Assembly: GCA_963556145.1 (NCBI GenBank)
Contig: OY744467.1
Location: 1,860,001-1,924,000, forward strand
Source of the DNA: Hygrocybe punicea
Lineage: Eukaryota > Basidiomycota > Agaricomycetes > Agaricales > Hygrophoraceae
Direction of reading: 5' to 3'
DNA length: 64,000 bases
Part shown: positions 23,630 to 34,256 of the stretch, in pieces
How positions within the stretch are numbered: the stretch's first letter is position 1
Layout of the letters: each line of letters begins with the position of its first letter
The notes under the pieces: model-generated
Told to the model about the DNA's origin: nothing
Databases searched by the model: none
The model's input: the letters and a program-made list of their open reading frames with translations, nothing else
Program-made: the position numbers and the translations under genes

Positions 23630-24403
23630 TCATTTATCGCCGTGAGGTTCGTCTTTAGTCGGTATAGTGGACCTCTTTGCCGCAGTCGCTGGTTGCTGAG
23701 CTGCTCCAGTGACACCGACAACCAAGCCCTTCAGCCACCCATTCTCCCTCCTCAATGCCTCGCACTCTCGCTCCAGCTCGGTCACTTTTACCTCGAGCTC
23801 TTTCGCTTTTGTTTCGAGAGCGGCCTCTCTCTCCTTCTTTTTGAGCCTGAAGCGTGCCGAAGCAGCGGTATTCCGTCTGCGCTTGTCCTCTGCGGTATTC
23901 AACGGTGTGCTCGACGGCATGCTCTCTGATTCGTCCAGGGTTGAAACTGAGGATTTGCGAGCGCGGGGGCGTTTAGGTGGAGGGAAAGTGTGGTTTTGTG
24001 AGGTGGAACTCTCGGAAAGCAGTGAGTTGTTCACGGCACCATGGAGGGCCAAGAGTTGGGCAAGCGGAGAGCCAATGAGGAGTGGTGATTGTGACGGGGG
24101 AGCGGCGAAGTTGAAGCCGGAGAGGAAGTTGTTTATGTCGAAGGTTGGCGGGGATGGTGGTGGTGGTGGTGGTGGTGGTTGTGATGCGCCGGGGATGGAG
24201 TTGTCGGTGAGAGGAGAAGGGGAGGGAATCGGGTAATGGTCGTGAACGAGGGGTTCGTCGGACTGGAAAGCGAGGTTTGACCAGATGTCGAGTTGAGCGG
24301 TGAGGTCGGGGAAGTGAGGAGATGAGGCTAGCTCTTGTATGTCAGAGTCATCGGGAGACACGGCGTGGACGATGTTCAATCCCTGGAGGTTCGCTGGGGC
24401 CAT
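23630..24403 (-). CDS. bZIP transcription factor, Cys3/MetR-like
   Basis: Intronless, 257 residues. The basic region (about residues 173-192) reads KRRRNTAASARFRLKKK, the pattern of fungal Cys-3/MetR and related sulfur regulators, and is followed by a leucine-zipper coiled coil to about residue 230. The N-terminus is acidic and has a poly-proline run (76-83), as expected for an activation region. It probably binds DNA as a dimer in the nucleus. Which pathway it regulates cannot be told from sequence; cysteine/methionine genes occur 17 kb away, but that is not evidence of control. It is divergent from CWC24, with a 381-base shared promoter. Confidence 0.88.
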   Translation of the reverse strand: MAPANLQGLNIVHAVSPDDSDIQELASSPHFPDLTAQLDIWSNLAFQSDEPLVHDHYPIPSPSPLTDNSIPGASQPPPPPPPPSPPTFDINNFLSGFNFAAPPSQSPLLIGSPLAQLLALHGAVNNSLLSESSTSQNHTFPPPKRPRARKSSVSTLDESESMPSSTPLNTAEDKRRRNTAASARFRLKKKEREAALETKAKELEVKVTELERECEALRRENGWLKGLVVGVTGAAQQPATAAKRSTIPTKDEPHGDK

Positions 24404-24784
24404 CGAGAGCAGGCAAATGGGAACGGGCTAATGCACCTGAATCAACGGCCTTTGAGGGTAAGTGGCTGACTAAAGACGACTCGGCGGAATACGGCCCGAT
24501 CCCGTTATCATGATTCAGCAATTTCATATCTTCACTTCCCGTGCAATTGCGTAGCGGGATACCGTGGAAGCGTAGGGAGTCGAGGTAGTAGAGTTAACAA
24601 AAGTTTTCATGGCGAATGAAGCCTTTATATACTTTGGCTGGAATGTCACCATCGTGAATAACGAGTTCTCGTCGTTATTTGGTGACTCAGCTTGCTGGGC
24701 TGGCGTGGGAATAATATATTTGTAATTTCATTTTATGTGAACGCAAACTTGAACGCGACAGCGAACTCAGACTCGGTGTGCATC
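24404..24784. promoter_or_regulatory. Bidirectional promoter between bZIP and CWC24
   Basis: A 381-base gap between two divergent start codons. It must hold both promoters. A TATATACT string occurs at about 24626; I see no other clear motif. Confidence 0.5.
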
Positions 24785-25887
24785 ATGACTGCAACAGAAC
24801 AAGGAAAGGTCTCGTTTTTCAAGAAGGGAAAATCCCGTCCAACTACAACTAGGAGGCGGTCTCCATCCCCAGCACCTGCACAACAAACCGTAACAACCAC
24901 TGGGCCTCAAAGTCAATCACAGGTCGTCTTTCCCTCACGCAAGGCTGCAGCTACCCTCCTGAGCGCAGGGACGAAACGTACTACCTCCCAGCGCGATGAA
25001 TTCGGCGATGAGCCAGAGAAAGACGGTCCAGAAGTAAAATGGACCGCATCTGGCTCTCATGTAAACGCTGCCCTAGATATTCTTGCCGGGGACGAAGCGG
25101 AGGAGTTGTTGGCCAGGCGTATGAAGAAAGCAAAGGAGGATGCCGGAGAAGCCGAAGAGGAAGCACCGGATGACGGAATTTATCGCGGTCAACAAGCCTA
25201 CCGAACTCACTTGAAGAAAAGTAAGGACGTCCCAAAGGCAATGCGTGTGGGCCCGCAACGGAGCACCAGTACCATTCGCACCGTCACAATCGTTGATTAC
25301 CAGCCAGATGTTTGCAAAGATTATAAAGGTAGGTCTCACAAACAACATCCCTTCTTTCCCCGTCAGGTTAATCCCTTCCTTCCGCCAGAAACGGGCTATT
25401 GCGGATTTGGTGATACCTGTAAATTTCTGCACGACCGTGGAACATGTGAGTCCATTTTTTTGCTCGCTCCCCCGCCAGTCACACTCAACTTTATTGCATA
25501 GATCTGGCTGGGTGGCAGCTCGACAACCTCGCAGAGAACCCCAAGAAAAAGGTCGAGGACGAGTCTGATTCCGACTCGGACGAGGACATCCCATTCGCCT
25601 GCCTCATTTGCCGCAAACCCTTCACCTCACCGGTGGTAACGCGGTGTGAGCACTACTTCTGTTCCGCGTGTGCCATCAAACGATTCGCCAAGACCCCAAA
25701 GTGTGCAGCCTGCAGTGCCCCAACAGGCGGAATATTTAACAGAGCAGACAAAATCATCGAAAGAATGAATAAAAAGAAGAAAGAAAAGGAAGGTGGTGAG
25801 CAGGTGGGAATCGATCAGCAGCACGATGGGACTGGGGATGTTCAAATTGAGGGGCTGAATCCAACCGGCGATGAGGATGAGGAATAA
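24785..25887 (+). CDS. CWC24: Pre-mRNA splicing factor CWC24 (CCCH + RING)
   Basis: Exons 24785-25328, 25389-25445 and 25502-25887 encode 328 residues. It opens VSFFKKG as RNF113-family proteins do, has a low-complexity N-terminus and the [22 protein letters not shown] stretch (interrupted here for length), in which the C-x8-C-x5-C-x3-H zinc finger spans exons 1 and 2 (CKDY..., YCGFGDTCKFLH). It then has the GWQL motif and a C3HC4 RING finger (CLICRKPF, CEHYFC, CAIKRF, CAAC). It joins the spliceosome around the first catalytic step and contacts the 5' splice site. An upstream in-frame ATG at 24692 would add 31 residues that look non-conserved, so 24785 is preferred. Confidence 0.93.
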
Positions 25888-28341
25888 CTTTGTATTATCC
25901 TGGTATCGATTCATATCCTATCAATTACTTATATCGTTGCTCATCCTCCCCTTTCATTCCTCAAGAACACCAAAGTCGGTTTTGACGAAGCTCGAAAGGC
26001 TTCCTTTCTCGTCCTCACCTGCAAACGGTTCAACTAAACTCGCTTGAATGTACGGCAGATAATCACGCGTGGCGGGCTTCTTCAGTTTGGGTCACCGGTC
26101 GCACCAATATTTGAAGTCTACGCCACACAGTTCCTCTCTGGTATTCTGATACCCTTACCTTGAAAACCTGATACGCACTACCATCGCCCTCTCATTCCTT
26201 GTTCCAGTTGCTCTCTAATAGCCCGTTTCAGCACATCGCCGTTTCTCGTAACGTTCCTCTTATAATCGCCGAGGAGTTGGGAAAATCAAACGTCGAAGCA
26301 CATTATCAGTCTGCCAGTTCATCTGATTCCCCTGTCTCGACTTTCCTTGACGCAACTTCGTCGTCTTGCACTCCCGAGCCACCCAATCCTCTCCCGAGCT
26401 TCTACTCTTATTTCCTATCTGGCAAACGCACTCTCCGTTGTATCGCCCCATCCTCGTCCAAATTTTTCGTTTTTTTGGCTTCGTCCATCGTACAACCGCT
26501 GGAGGATCTTTGCCAGCGTTTAGCTGGCGATCGTCACAAATCTATTTGTCCTTCGGTTCAATCGTATTAACTTCACGTAAACCGATTGCCGAAGCTATAT
26601 TCCGCTGAACGGCTAATTTTTTTTTCTCCACCGAGAGTCGGATCCAAAGGCACGCGGAAAGCACGCCCTCAATGTAGATCCACAACAATCTGACCCCAGA
26701 CAACCGGCCGGCCGGTTGGATGGATGATCGCCGGGTCCGTTACGTTCGCCACCTGTTTTACACCTACTTCCTGTTAACTTGTCCTAACCATCTTCCAGCA
26801 CCGGGCTTCCACACATGACGACGGCTCGCTTGTTTGATATGATTGATGAGCGATTTCCCCCTTGTCACTGATTTGGGCTTTCATATGTGCAGTGTTGTGT
26901 GTGTGTACATGTGTACCTGCATGTGTGTGTGTGGATCTCATCCGCGGATAAATACTCGCAGCCGCGCGTAATCACGCTATGACCGGGACCCGCTGGCCCG
27001 ATCTCGGAAAACATTCAAGCATCGTTTTCAAAATTTGCCGCGCTTCATGAGAGCCCAATAGATGGTTACTTTTTTTTTTCTTCAAAATCTTGGGGGGCGC
27101 CTCTTGGGAGAGAGGATATATCTATGCACGTGCTAGCTGGCATTTATCAAAGTGCCCCGCAAAGCTAAGCTTCAAGCTTTCCAGTTTCCACGGAATGTCC
27201 AACGCCGAAGCAAAAATCATCGCGGGTTCGACTCCCCCCCCCCCACCCCCTACATACTACGCTGGTAAGCCGGTACGATGATCTGTTTATGATCCGAGGA
27301 TATGGCCTTTTTATTTTATTTCTTGAACGCGAGGGGTTCAACGTTCAACGCTTTCCGCTCTTCTCTGACTTTTTACAACGAAGGATGGGGGGTGTTGAAA
27401 TTTTATTTTATTTTATTAATAAATTCCATCGCTTCTAGCTAAAAACCGATGTGGGGATCACTCCGAGTCCGATGGGTTGGATTGGAGCGCTCGAGGGAAA
27501 TGCGCAATCAATATGGCATGGGGTGGCAATAAACTCCAATGGGTTCCGGGGCCCAACCGCGTGTTCTTCGATACCGATACGATGGGATAGGACTTGAAAA
27601 AAGCAAGGCAGAGAGGTGGTTCCGACGACGTATATATTACGACATAAACTCCTGCCGCCCACAAGACAAGGAAAAAAAAAACTTTACGGCACCATTATAG
27701 TTTAAATCCAAACTGTACCTGAGCGGTGCCTGCTCCGGCGTTTTCTTTACGGGCCATCTACTATAATAATAAAGTTATTTGTAAATGAAAAAAAAAAAAA
27801 TCGTTCGGTTCCTGTCAAACACTACTCAGAGCATAATACGTTGCATTTCCATTTCTTTTTTCACATTTATTTGCAAAAAGGCGACCCATCGCCGGGACAT
27901 CGCCAATTCCGCTAGTTCCATACGTCAGTACGGCACAGGGGCTTTCTTGTCACTCATCTAAGAGCTGCGCGGAACTTTTGGGGGTGACTGTGTGTGTGTA
28001 CATTATGGGGTAGGGGGAGGAGGCCATTCGCTTCCCCAATCACTGAAATCTCAGATGGATCGTTCCTCGATTACCAGAAATAACATTGATTAACTCCCTG
28101 CATGCATCGTGTAATAGGGCTGTTCGGGCTTTACAGAGAAGAACGGTTAATGACGAGCGAGTCGGAAACGCGTTAGTGTATTTTAGTTTTAATGTACAAC
28201 GCACGATATCTTCCCTTCCTACCTCCGCGATGCGAGTATCAATCATATCATAGAGTCCCAAGAAAATAAGAATTTGAATAAATGTCTGCTTGACCAGGTC
28301 GGCTGCGATAAGAGACGTCCACCCCAAAACAATAGGTACCT
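25888..28341. other. Long intergenic region, 2.45 kb
   Basis: No recognisable coding sequence. Notable composition: pyrimidine-rich 26190-26580, a GT-rich run at about 26890-26932, a run of C at about 27235-27250 and several A tracts. A 123-residue frame at 26199-26570 is serine-rich and looks like translated CT-rich sequence. It may hold long untranslated regions of flanking genes. Confidence 0.4.
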
Positions 28342-29278
28342 TCAAGGCATTTCATCGCACCCGTTGTCGAGATGTCTTTTCAGCGAGTCTGCCCTGTTTA
28401 CTTGAAAATTTAACCGCGAACGTTCCAAAGCAAAGAGGTACGTGAAGTAAACTGACCTGCTAAACTCCTTCTCGCAAAAGCGGCACCGGTGAATAACGGG
28501 TACGGGGTGATGTTGACTCTCGTAGTGCCGCTTTCTGTCGTGCGACCTGCCACCACCTCCACTTGTTAGCATTCGAAAAAAAAAACTGTTCGACGAATCT
28601 CGTAAAACAAACCTCGAAAATGTCTTGCCACACTTTTCGCATAGGTAGCGTTCCGCCGCCGGCGTGGGTGGTGAGCTGGGCGCCGAATTCGGGATGAGTA
28701 CTGGTGTATGTGACGACACGGAAATGCGTTTCGGCTGTGATTGGGGATGTTGAGGATGACGACGGAACTCCGATGTCGAGTCGAAACGTTGTTGGTGTAC
28801 CGATTGGTCATGATAACTTGGATAACCATTGACCATTTCAGAAGGGGTAGGAATGAATCCTCGCCTATCGATATCTTGGTTTACAGGGTGCTGATTGGCC
28901 GCAATTGGGTACTGGGAGTAGAGTTGTGCAGACTCGTACCCTGAATGGGAGTGTGAAGTGCCCAACGAATGGTTGGTTTGCGCAACATGGTTCGGTAAGA
29001 CACCAGTCGGATAGCTGGAAAACTGCGCTGGACGTAAGTACTGGCTGGATGGGGAAGCTGGAGTGTTGATTTGATTTAGCACAACCTCGCCAGATATAAT
29101 TAGTATCGAATGTCGTACCGTTCTGAGGGCTGGCGTGGATTTGATGTTGAGCGAAATACGGAGACATGGCCGGAGGCTCCTCGTTGGACAAAGTGTGATG
29201 AGACCCTTGTATCTGTGTGGAATACAAGGGAAAGTGGGCGTCTCGTTCGTCGAATGTATACGATCGGGGTGGATTCAT
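28342..29278 (-). CDS. C2H2 zinc-finger protein (4 exons)
   Basis: Exons 29119-29278, 28613-29057, 28457-28546 and 28342-28393 give 248 residues. The N-terminal two thirds are disordered and rich in Ser, Pro, Gln, His and Tyr. Two adjacent zinc fingers end the protein: YLCEKCGKTFSRSHDRKRH..H, and CRFCEKEFSRADSLKRH, in which the last ligand appears to be a cysteine (DNGC). Both fingers are cut by introns after the identical F-S-R position, which suggests an old finger duplication that kept its intron. Probably a nuclear DNA-binding regulator; targets unknown. The first ATG (29278) of the frame is used, and the intron at 29058-29118 was chosen because its GTACGA donor and CTCCAG acceptor keep the frame. 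Confidence 0.85.
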
Positions 29279-30755
29279 TCTGGCCCAATGGAGGTGAAGG
29301 TGCGAGAGCGGCTGACGCACCCTCCAGGCATCTTATATGATGCAATGTACCCAAACGAGATCTCGTTCCCTATACCCGAATGGCTTACCAAATAATACGT
29401 GGTACCGAAAGGCGAATTGACAGTTTCTACCACGGCTGCGCATTTTCCGGGCATTCGGCTCCTGACGATTCGAACTGAAGGCACAGACCAGAGGCTTCTG
29501 GTTTCAAACGAGGACCAGTCTTCGATCCCAGGTGACGGGGTGTCCGAGCCTCAGACATCATGAGTGAGTGTATTTGGCGACTCGCTGGGAAATCCTCGTT
29601 TCTTGAAGGCCTTTCTTGTACAGCAACTCGGAAAAAGCAAACAGGATCTTCAAAGCATGCGCCTTCGAAATTTAAAAAAACGGATCCTGTAAGTAACCGC
29701 AAATGGCTAGTATCCTCAGCCAATGGTCAATTGTGGTAATCTGAATCTGACGTTGCTCAAATGCAAATTGCAAAATACCACGGCCGGCGGTCGGTTTTTA
29801 GTTTCTGTCCAAGTGCTCATACCTGCATGAAAAGATTGCTGTACATTCACGCAGTAATTTGGAGACCATGAATCAGAGACAGGCAGCACGTCTCGATCAC
29901 GGACAAACGATCTAATCATTCGGCGTCAACACATAGCGTAAGCCTCGCTAATAGGCATAAGTACCCAAGTTGGGAGCCAACCTTATCAGGCGTGCTTGAG
30001 AGATTGCGCACCGAACGTGTAAAACAGACGTGGACGTGGTAAGCGATGACTGACATGTTGAATGCATTTTTGACATGTACTTGCAAGTGATGCCGCCCGA
30101 CGGATGTGCAAGAGGACCGATGATTACGTCAAGGCGGTCTGTCTAGTCGAGTTTACTTGGCAGGATTCGAAACGTATAGCCATTGCAAAGCCATTGTAAT
30201 AATTAGAGTTCATTGCCAGCAATAAACAGGTCGATCTTGAAGTTCTCTTAGACGAGGTTATTGAGCTGGATCCGGTCTTGAACGAGGGTTTGAAGACTCC
30301 AAAGCAGGGTCAAGCTGAATGTAAACATCAACGTCAGTTTCCGACAGGCAATGGATAGATCCGTAAGAACTCAGGGAGCGTACTGTTTCCTCTCTTTATT
30401 CGTGTACTCGGTTGGCGCTAGCAGTTTACAGGCACGCGAGTGGTGCCTTATCGTATCACAAATTAAACCGCTCGGGCGCACCGCGATCCTGGACGATGGA
30501 CGCTGTCAGCTGCACGGGATTATTCGGCCGATGTCCGGAACAATAAGGAGGGATTTTGTGGGTTGGGACCATGGTTGGGAGCTAGATCACCTTCCGTGGT
30601 AGCAACATCGAGGTCAGATTTACTTTCGCAGCGGAGCCGGAGTGAACGAAACCAAGGAAGAACGTTTGAATCTGCAAGCTTCAACGCAAATACAGCCAAA
30701 CCTGCTTACTGATCAGGCGGGATTATTTCAAGCAGATAATCCACCGAGACCGTCA
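29279..30755. other. Intergenic, nothing firm
   Basis: Short frames only. At 30220-30320 there is a coding-looking acidic stretch (VDLEVLLDEVIELDPVL) without visible start or domain; it could be an exon of an undetected gene. The phosphatase promoter lies at the right end. Confidence 0.35.
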
Positions 30756-32082
30756 ATGGCGCCCTTCAACTTGGACGCATGTATTGAGCAATTGCTGCGC
30801 AAACAACTTTTACACGAGGCTTTGTTGCGCGAAATATGCGAGAAAACAAAGGAGGTTCTCATGAGGGAATCTAACGTGGTGCATGTGAACGCCCCAGTTA
30901 CAGTCGTTGGCGATATTCACGGGTGAGTGCTGTCCAGCGATCTACAAAGCATGATCTCATCAGTAATTCAAGTCAGTTTTACGACCTAATAGAAATTTTT
31001 CGGATAGGTGGTTACGCACCTCATACGAATTACCTATTTCTTGGTGCGTCAACGGTTGTTATTCTGATAGCTGAAGCTTGGTTTAACGTTTGATTATATC
31101 GCAAGGCGACTACGTTGATCGAGGCTTGTTCAGCGTGGAAACAATTTCCCTGCTAACCTGTCTGAAGCTGCGGTACCCCGACCGTGTACAGCTGATCCGA
31201 GGGAACCATGAATCGAGAGCTGTCACGCAAGTCGGTCGTTGGCAAGTTCCTCTACAATAGCCTTCTCATCCACATTCCGCAGACATACGGATTTTATACC
31301 GAATGTGTCCGGAAGTATGGTTCTTCGCATGTATGGACGTATTTTACCGACATGTTCGACTTCTTGACTCTGTCCGTCGTGATTGATAACCGGATATTTT
31401 GCGTACATGGAGGTGGGATTTACATTCTCCGTCGTCAGATTTTCGATCGATCAATCCATTACAGGTCTTTCACCGTCGATTCATTCAATAGATCAGATCA
31501 AAGTGGTTGATCGATTTCGAGGTTCGATTGCTCGTTGTTCAATTTCGAACTGTGTCTCACTCATATGATAGAAATACCACACGAAGGACCCATGGCCGAC
31601 CTTGTATGGTCAGATCCGGATCCAGAAAAAGAAGACTTTGCGATATCTCCCCGGTTTGTGGGTCTTTCTCGCGCTGTTATTGTTTCCTGACGTTTCTGGT
31701 CAGCGGTGCGGGATACACATTCGGCTCGGGTGTCGTACACAAATTTCTGGAAACAAATGGCATGTCGCACATTCTCCGCGCGCATCAGCTCTGCATGGAA
31801 GGATACGCCTCCCTCTTTGACAAACATCTATCGACCGTATGGTCGGCACCAAATTATTGCTATCGATGTGGGAATTCGGCGAGCATACTGGAAGTCGGAC
31901 CAGCAAACGCTATGTATTTTAATGTATTCGAGGCCGCGCCAGAAAATGAGAGAGATGGTCCCAGTCACCAGGCCGGACAGAATGCTGGGGGGAAAGTGAG
32001 TATCTCTTGGACAATTTCCCATTGTATCATGTATTCATGGGTTCGGTGTTTTCCCATGTAGCTTCCGGAATATTTCTTATAG
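30756..32082 (+). CDS. PPG1: PP2A-like serine/threonine phosphatase, PPG1 type
   Basis: Eight exons (30756-30922, 30973-31043, 31106-31230, 31283-31412, 31465-31521, 31572-31653, 31704-31995, 32062-32082) encode 314 residues. The metal-site motifs of the PPP family are complete: GDIHG, GDYVDRG, RGNHE and, further on, RAHQ and the [11 protein letters not shown] loop. The N-terminus ([14 protein letters not shown]) and the spacing match yeast Ppg1 better than PP2A, PP4 or PP6. The protein ends LPEYFL, the carboxyl-methylation tail of PP2A-type enzymes, and that tail is encoded by a separate 21-base exon. Yeast Ppg1 works with the Far (STRIPAK-like) complex; the same is likely but not shown here. 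Confidence 0.93.
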
Positions 32083-32323
32083 ACGACAAAAAGGCTACAG
32101 GAATGATTTTATATCATTATTGCATCAGACAGTGTATACGAGAACCTATTCGCAAATTTTGGATATCACCGACGCAACATGATTTCCAAGTCCAAGCTGT
32201 GCGCTCATAGATTTTAATATAATAAGCCTGCGGCGGACAATTAACGGACTGACCAAAGATAACCGGGGCAACTTTGTCTCCTTGCACGTCATTCTGACCC
32301 AGGGTAAACCATCTCAGAAACAG

Positions 32324-33830
32324 TCATAAAGGGAAGCCACTTGTGAATTCTCCGAATGTAAATGGTCTTCCTCTGGTCACTCTTCGCCCCAACAACCATA
32401 GACTCAGTGCCAACCCCATCACCCACGCGGAAAATTTGACATGTGTCCCCCACCGTGCCCACCACAAGTGAGCAAGCGTGCGAATGAGCTCGCGTTTCCG
32501 TCGTCGGCCATGAAGAGAATCTGAAGGCACTGAGGTAGACAAAGGATAGCCGAAAAATGGATTGAGAAGTGTGGTGGAAGGTTCGGCGTGCGAAGTGATC
32601 GAACGGTGCGGTGAATAATGAGGTGATGAATCGTGAGGGGGTCGTAATGGCTTGTCGGATTTTTGTAAAGAAGGGAGGGTCCCCCCATACTCTAATGAAA
32701 AATGAGTCAGGTGCCATCAGTGCGGAGTTAGTTTGCTCCTACCTTCTGGAAGTGACGAAGAAGTAAAATACAGCAGTAACTCCTGACGAGATGGAAATAA
32801 TACTCTAGACAGAGCCGACGTTGGTAAGACTTGTCTAAGAGAAGAAATTAAAACCAGGGGGGAAGATATCAATGAGGTGGGTCAGACTTTACGACGGTCC
32901 ACATTCCAGAGTGAGTCCAAGAGTAATTAACCATGAAAACTGTCGGTATTGCCTCAGTGATGGTATTTCGGTAAAGATACTAAAACAAGGTACCTGCCGC
33001 TAACATTCCTGGAAACCGAGGAATAATCTCCCGAAAAGTCCAAGAAATGATATCCATACTCTAGAGCGATATCAATATCATCGAAATCAAATGGATATCA
33101 TGAGAGCATACAATATTTTGAATTGAAAGCCCCGCCACGTCTAAGAGTACGACATACTGCAGAATAGGTTGCGTGTCGCCACAACATGATCTGCGGTCGT
33201 TGAGTTGTTTTAGATGTGCTCGAAGACGGTCCATCGTAAACATGAGCATGTCCTTCACATTTTCCGGGAATTCTTTCAGAGCCGCTGTCTTCAACACAAT
33301 GATTGGCCGACCAAATGGATCGGGATACGGCAGGAGGTCGTATTTGCTTAGGGGAGGTACGACATGGGGCCGTAAGTTATTCAAGCGCCACCCGAGATTT
33401 TTCCTGATCGATTCCATTGCAAAGGACCGGGTAAAATGATGCCGCTGCCGCGAGCAATTGAGCAACCGAAGGAAATAAGCAGTAGAAAACCCAGTACCTA
33501 CTCTTAGGATTTGGAAAAGACACGCTGGACATAAGGACACCGGCAATTGATATACTGAATGATGTCTGTAAATCTTTTGGACTCACATGTATCTTGCAGC
33601 CATTCTCGTGCCCACTGTGTGGTTTCGGCGTCCAAATGCAATTCATCCTCGAGGTCGGGCAGTATCTCCTCTATAAATGTGGTTTGCAGCGCCAATACAA
33701 CGCTTAGGTTGGAATTGTACTGCTCGATTAACTTCTCACAGTTGGCTCGGAGTAACGAATGGATGTCCATAGCAGTGATTCCTCGTTTCTCCAAGCAGTC
33801 GCTGGCAACTTCCCGCAGCATTTTCAACAT
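32324..33830 (-). CDS. CRAL-TRIO (Sec14-like) protein with C-terminal membrane anchor
   Basis: Six exons on the minus strand (33587-33830, 33112-33497, 32994-33060, 32888-32939, 32743-32834, 32324-32691) give 402 residues with closed phases. An N-terminal helical part ends in WAREWL. Next is the CRAL-TRIO lipid-binding lobe: RPIIVLK, YVVLLDVAG, REIIPRFPGMLAAVF, VNYSWTHSGMW, VLPTSALSRV and the closing LPEEYGG. The tail is disordered, then carries one hydrophobic span near the C-terminus (FSAWVMGLALSLWLL). It probably transfers or senses phosphoinositides or other lipids at a membrane. Intron 4 (32835-32887) uses the donor GTCTGA, which is weak but the only one that keeps the frame. Confidence 0.88.
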
Positions 33831-34256
33831 AAACGGGCCAGTCGGAGCTGGAACCCCTAGCTGAGTCAGCTTCTCGCTGCTGGCCTAATTTGTTCAGTGT
33901 CAGTTGAATCTGGTTGAGATGTTAGAATTTGACATGCCGAGACTTGGCAAAGGCCTAATCACACCGGCCACTTTTTGGGATGTACGGAAAGGGAATAGGA
34001 AACGTGACCGCGCCCTGAAACAGCGGCATGGTCCGGGAACATAGTGATTCTTTTTGGTGTGTGTTTTACAATGAGGAACCGTGTGCTAGCAATGGAAAAG
34101 AAAGGAAAGAAGAGAAAAAGAAATGGGGGGGAAGGGGTGGGTTACGAAAAATACACGCTGCAGCTAACTAGGAGATGAGACAAGGTAAGTAAGGAAAGTG
34201 GGCAAATGAAGCGGGGCATACCTCGGAGACGAGACAAGGGGCTTAGGAGGCCCTTG
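33831..34256. other. Gap with a DIRS-element fragment
   Basis: Bases 33955-34083 are a near copy, in the same orientation, of 36878-37003, where the DIRS reverse-transcriptase frame starts (ACACCGGCCACTTTT, then TTTTTGGTGTGTGTTTTACA). The copy here stops before coding sequence. A purine-rich stretch follows at 34085-34140. Confidence 0.6.

Noticed and set aside
26199..26570. 123-codon Ser-rich frame
   Set aside because: Pyrimidine-rich composition explains it; no domain or splice partner.
27225..27260. GGTTCGACTCC resembling a tRNA T-loop
   Set aside because: No pairing T-stem (GCGGG against CCCCC), and no anticodon or acceptor stem upstream.
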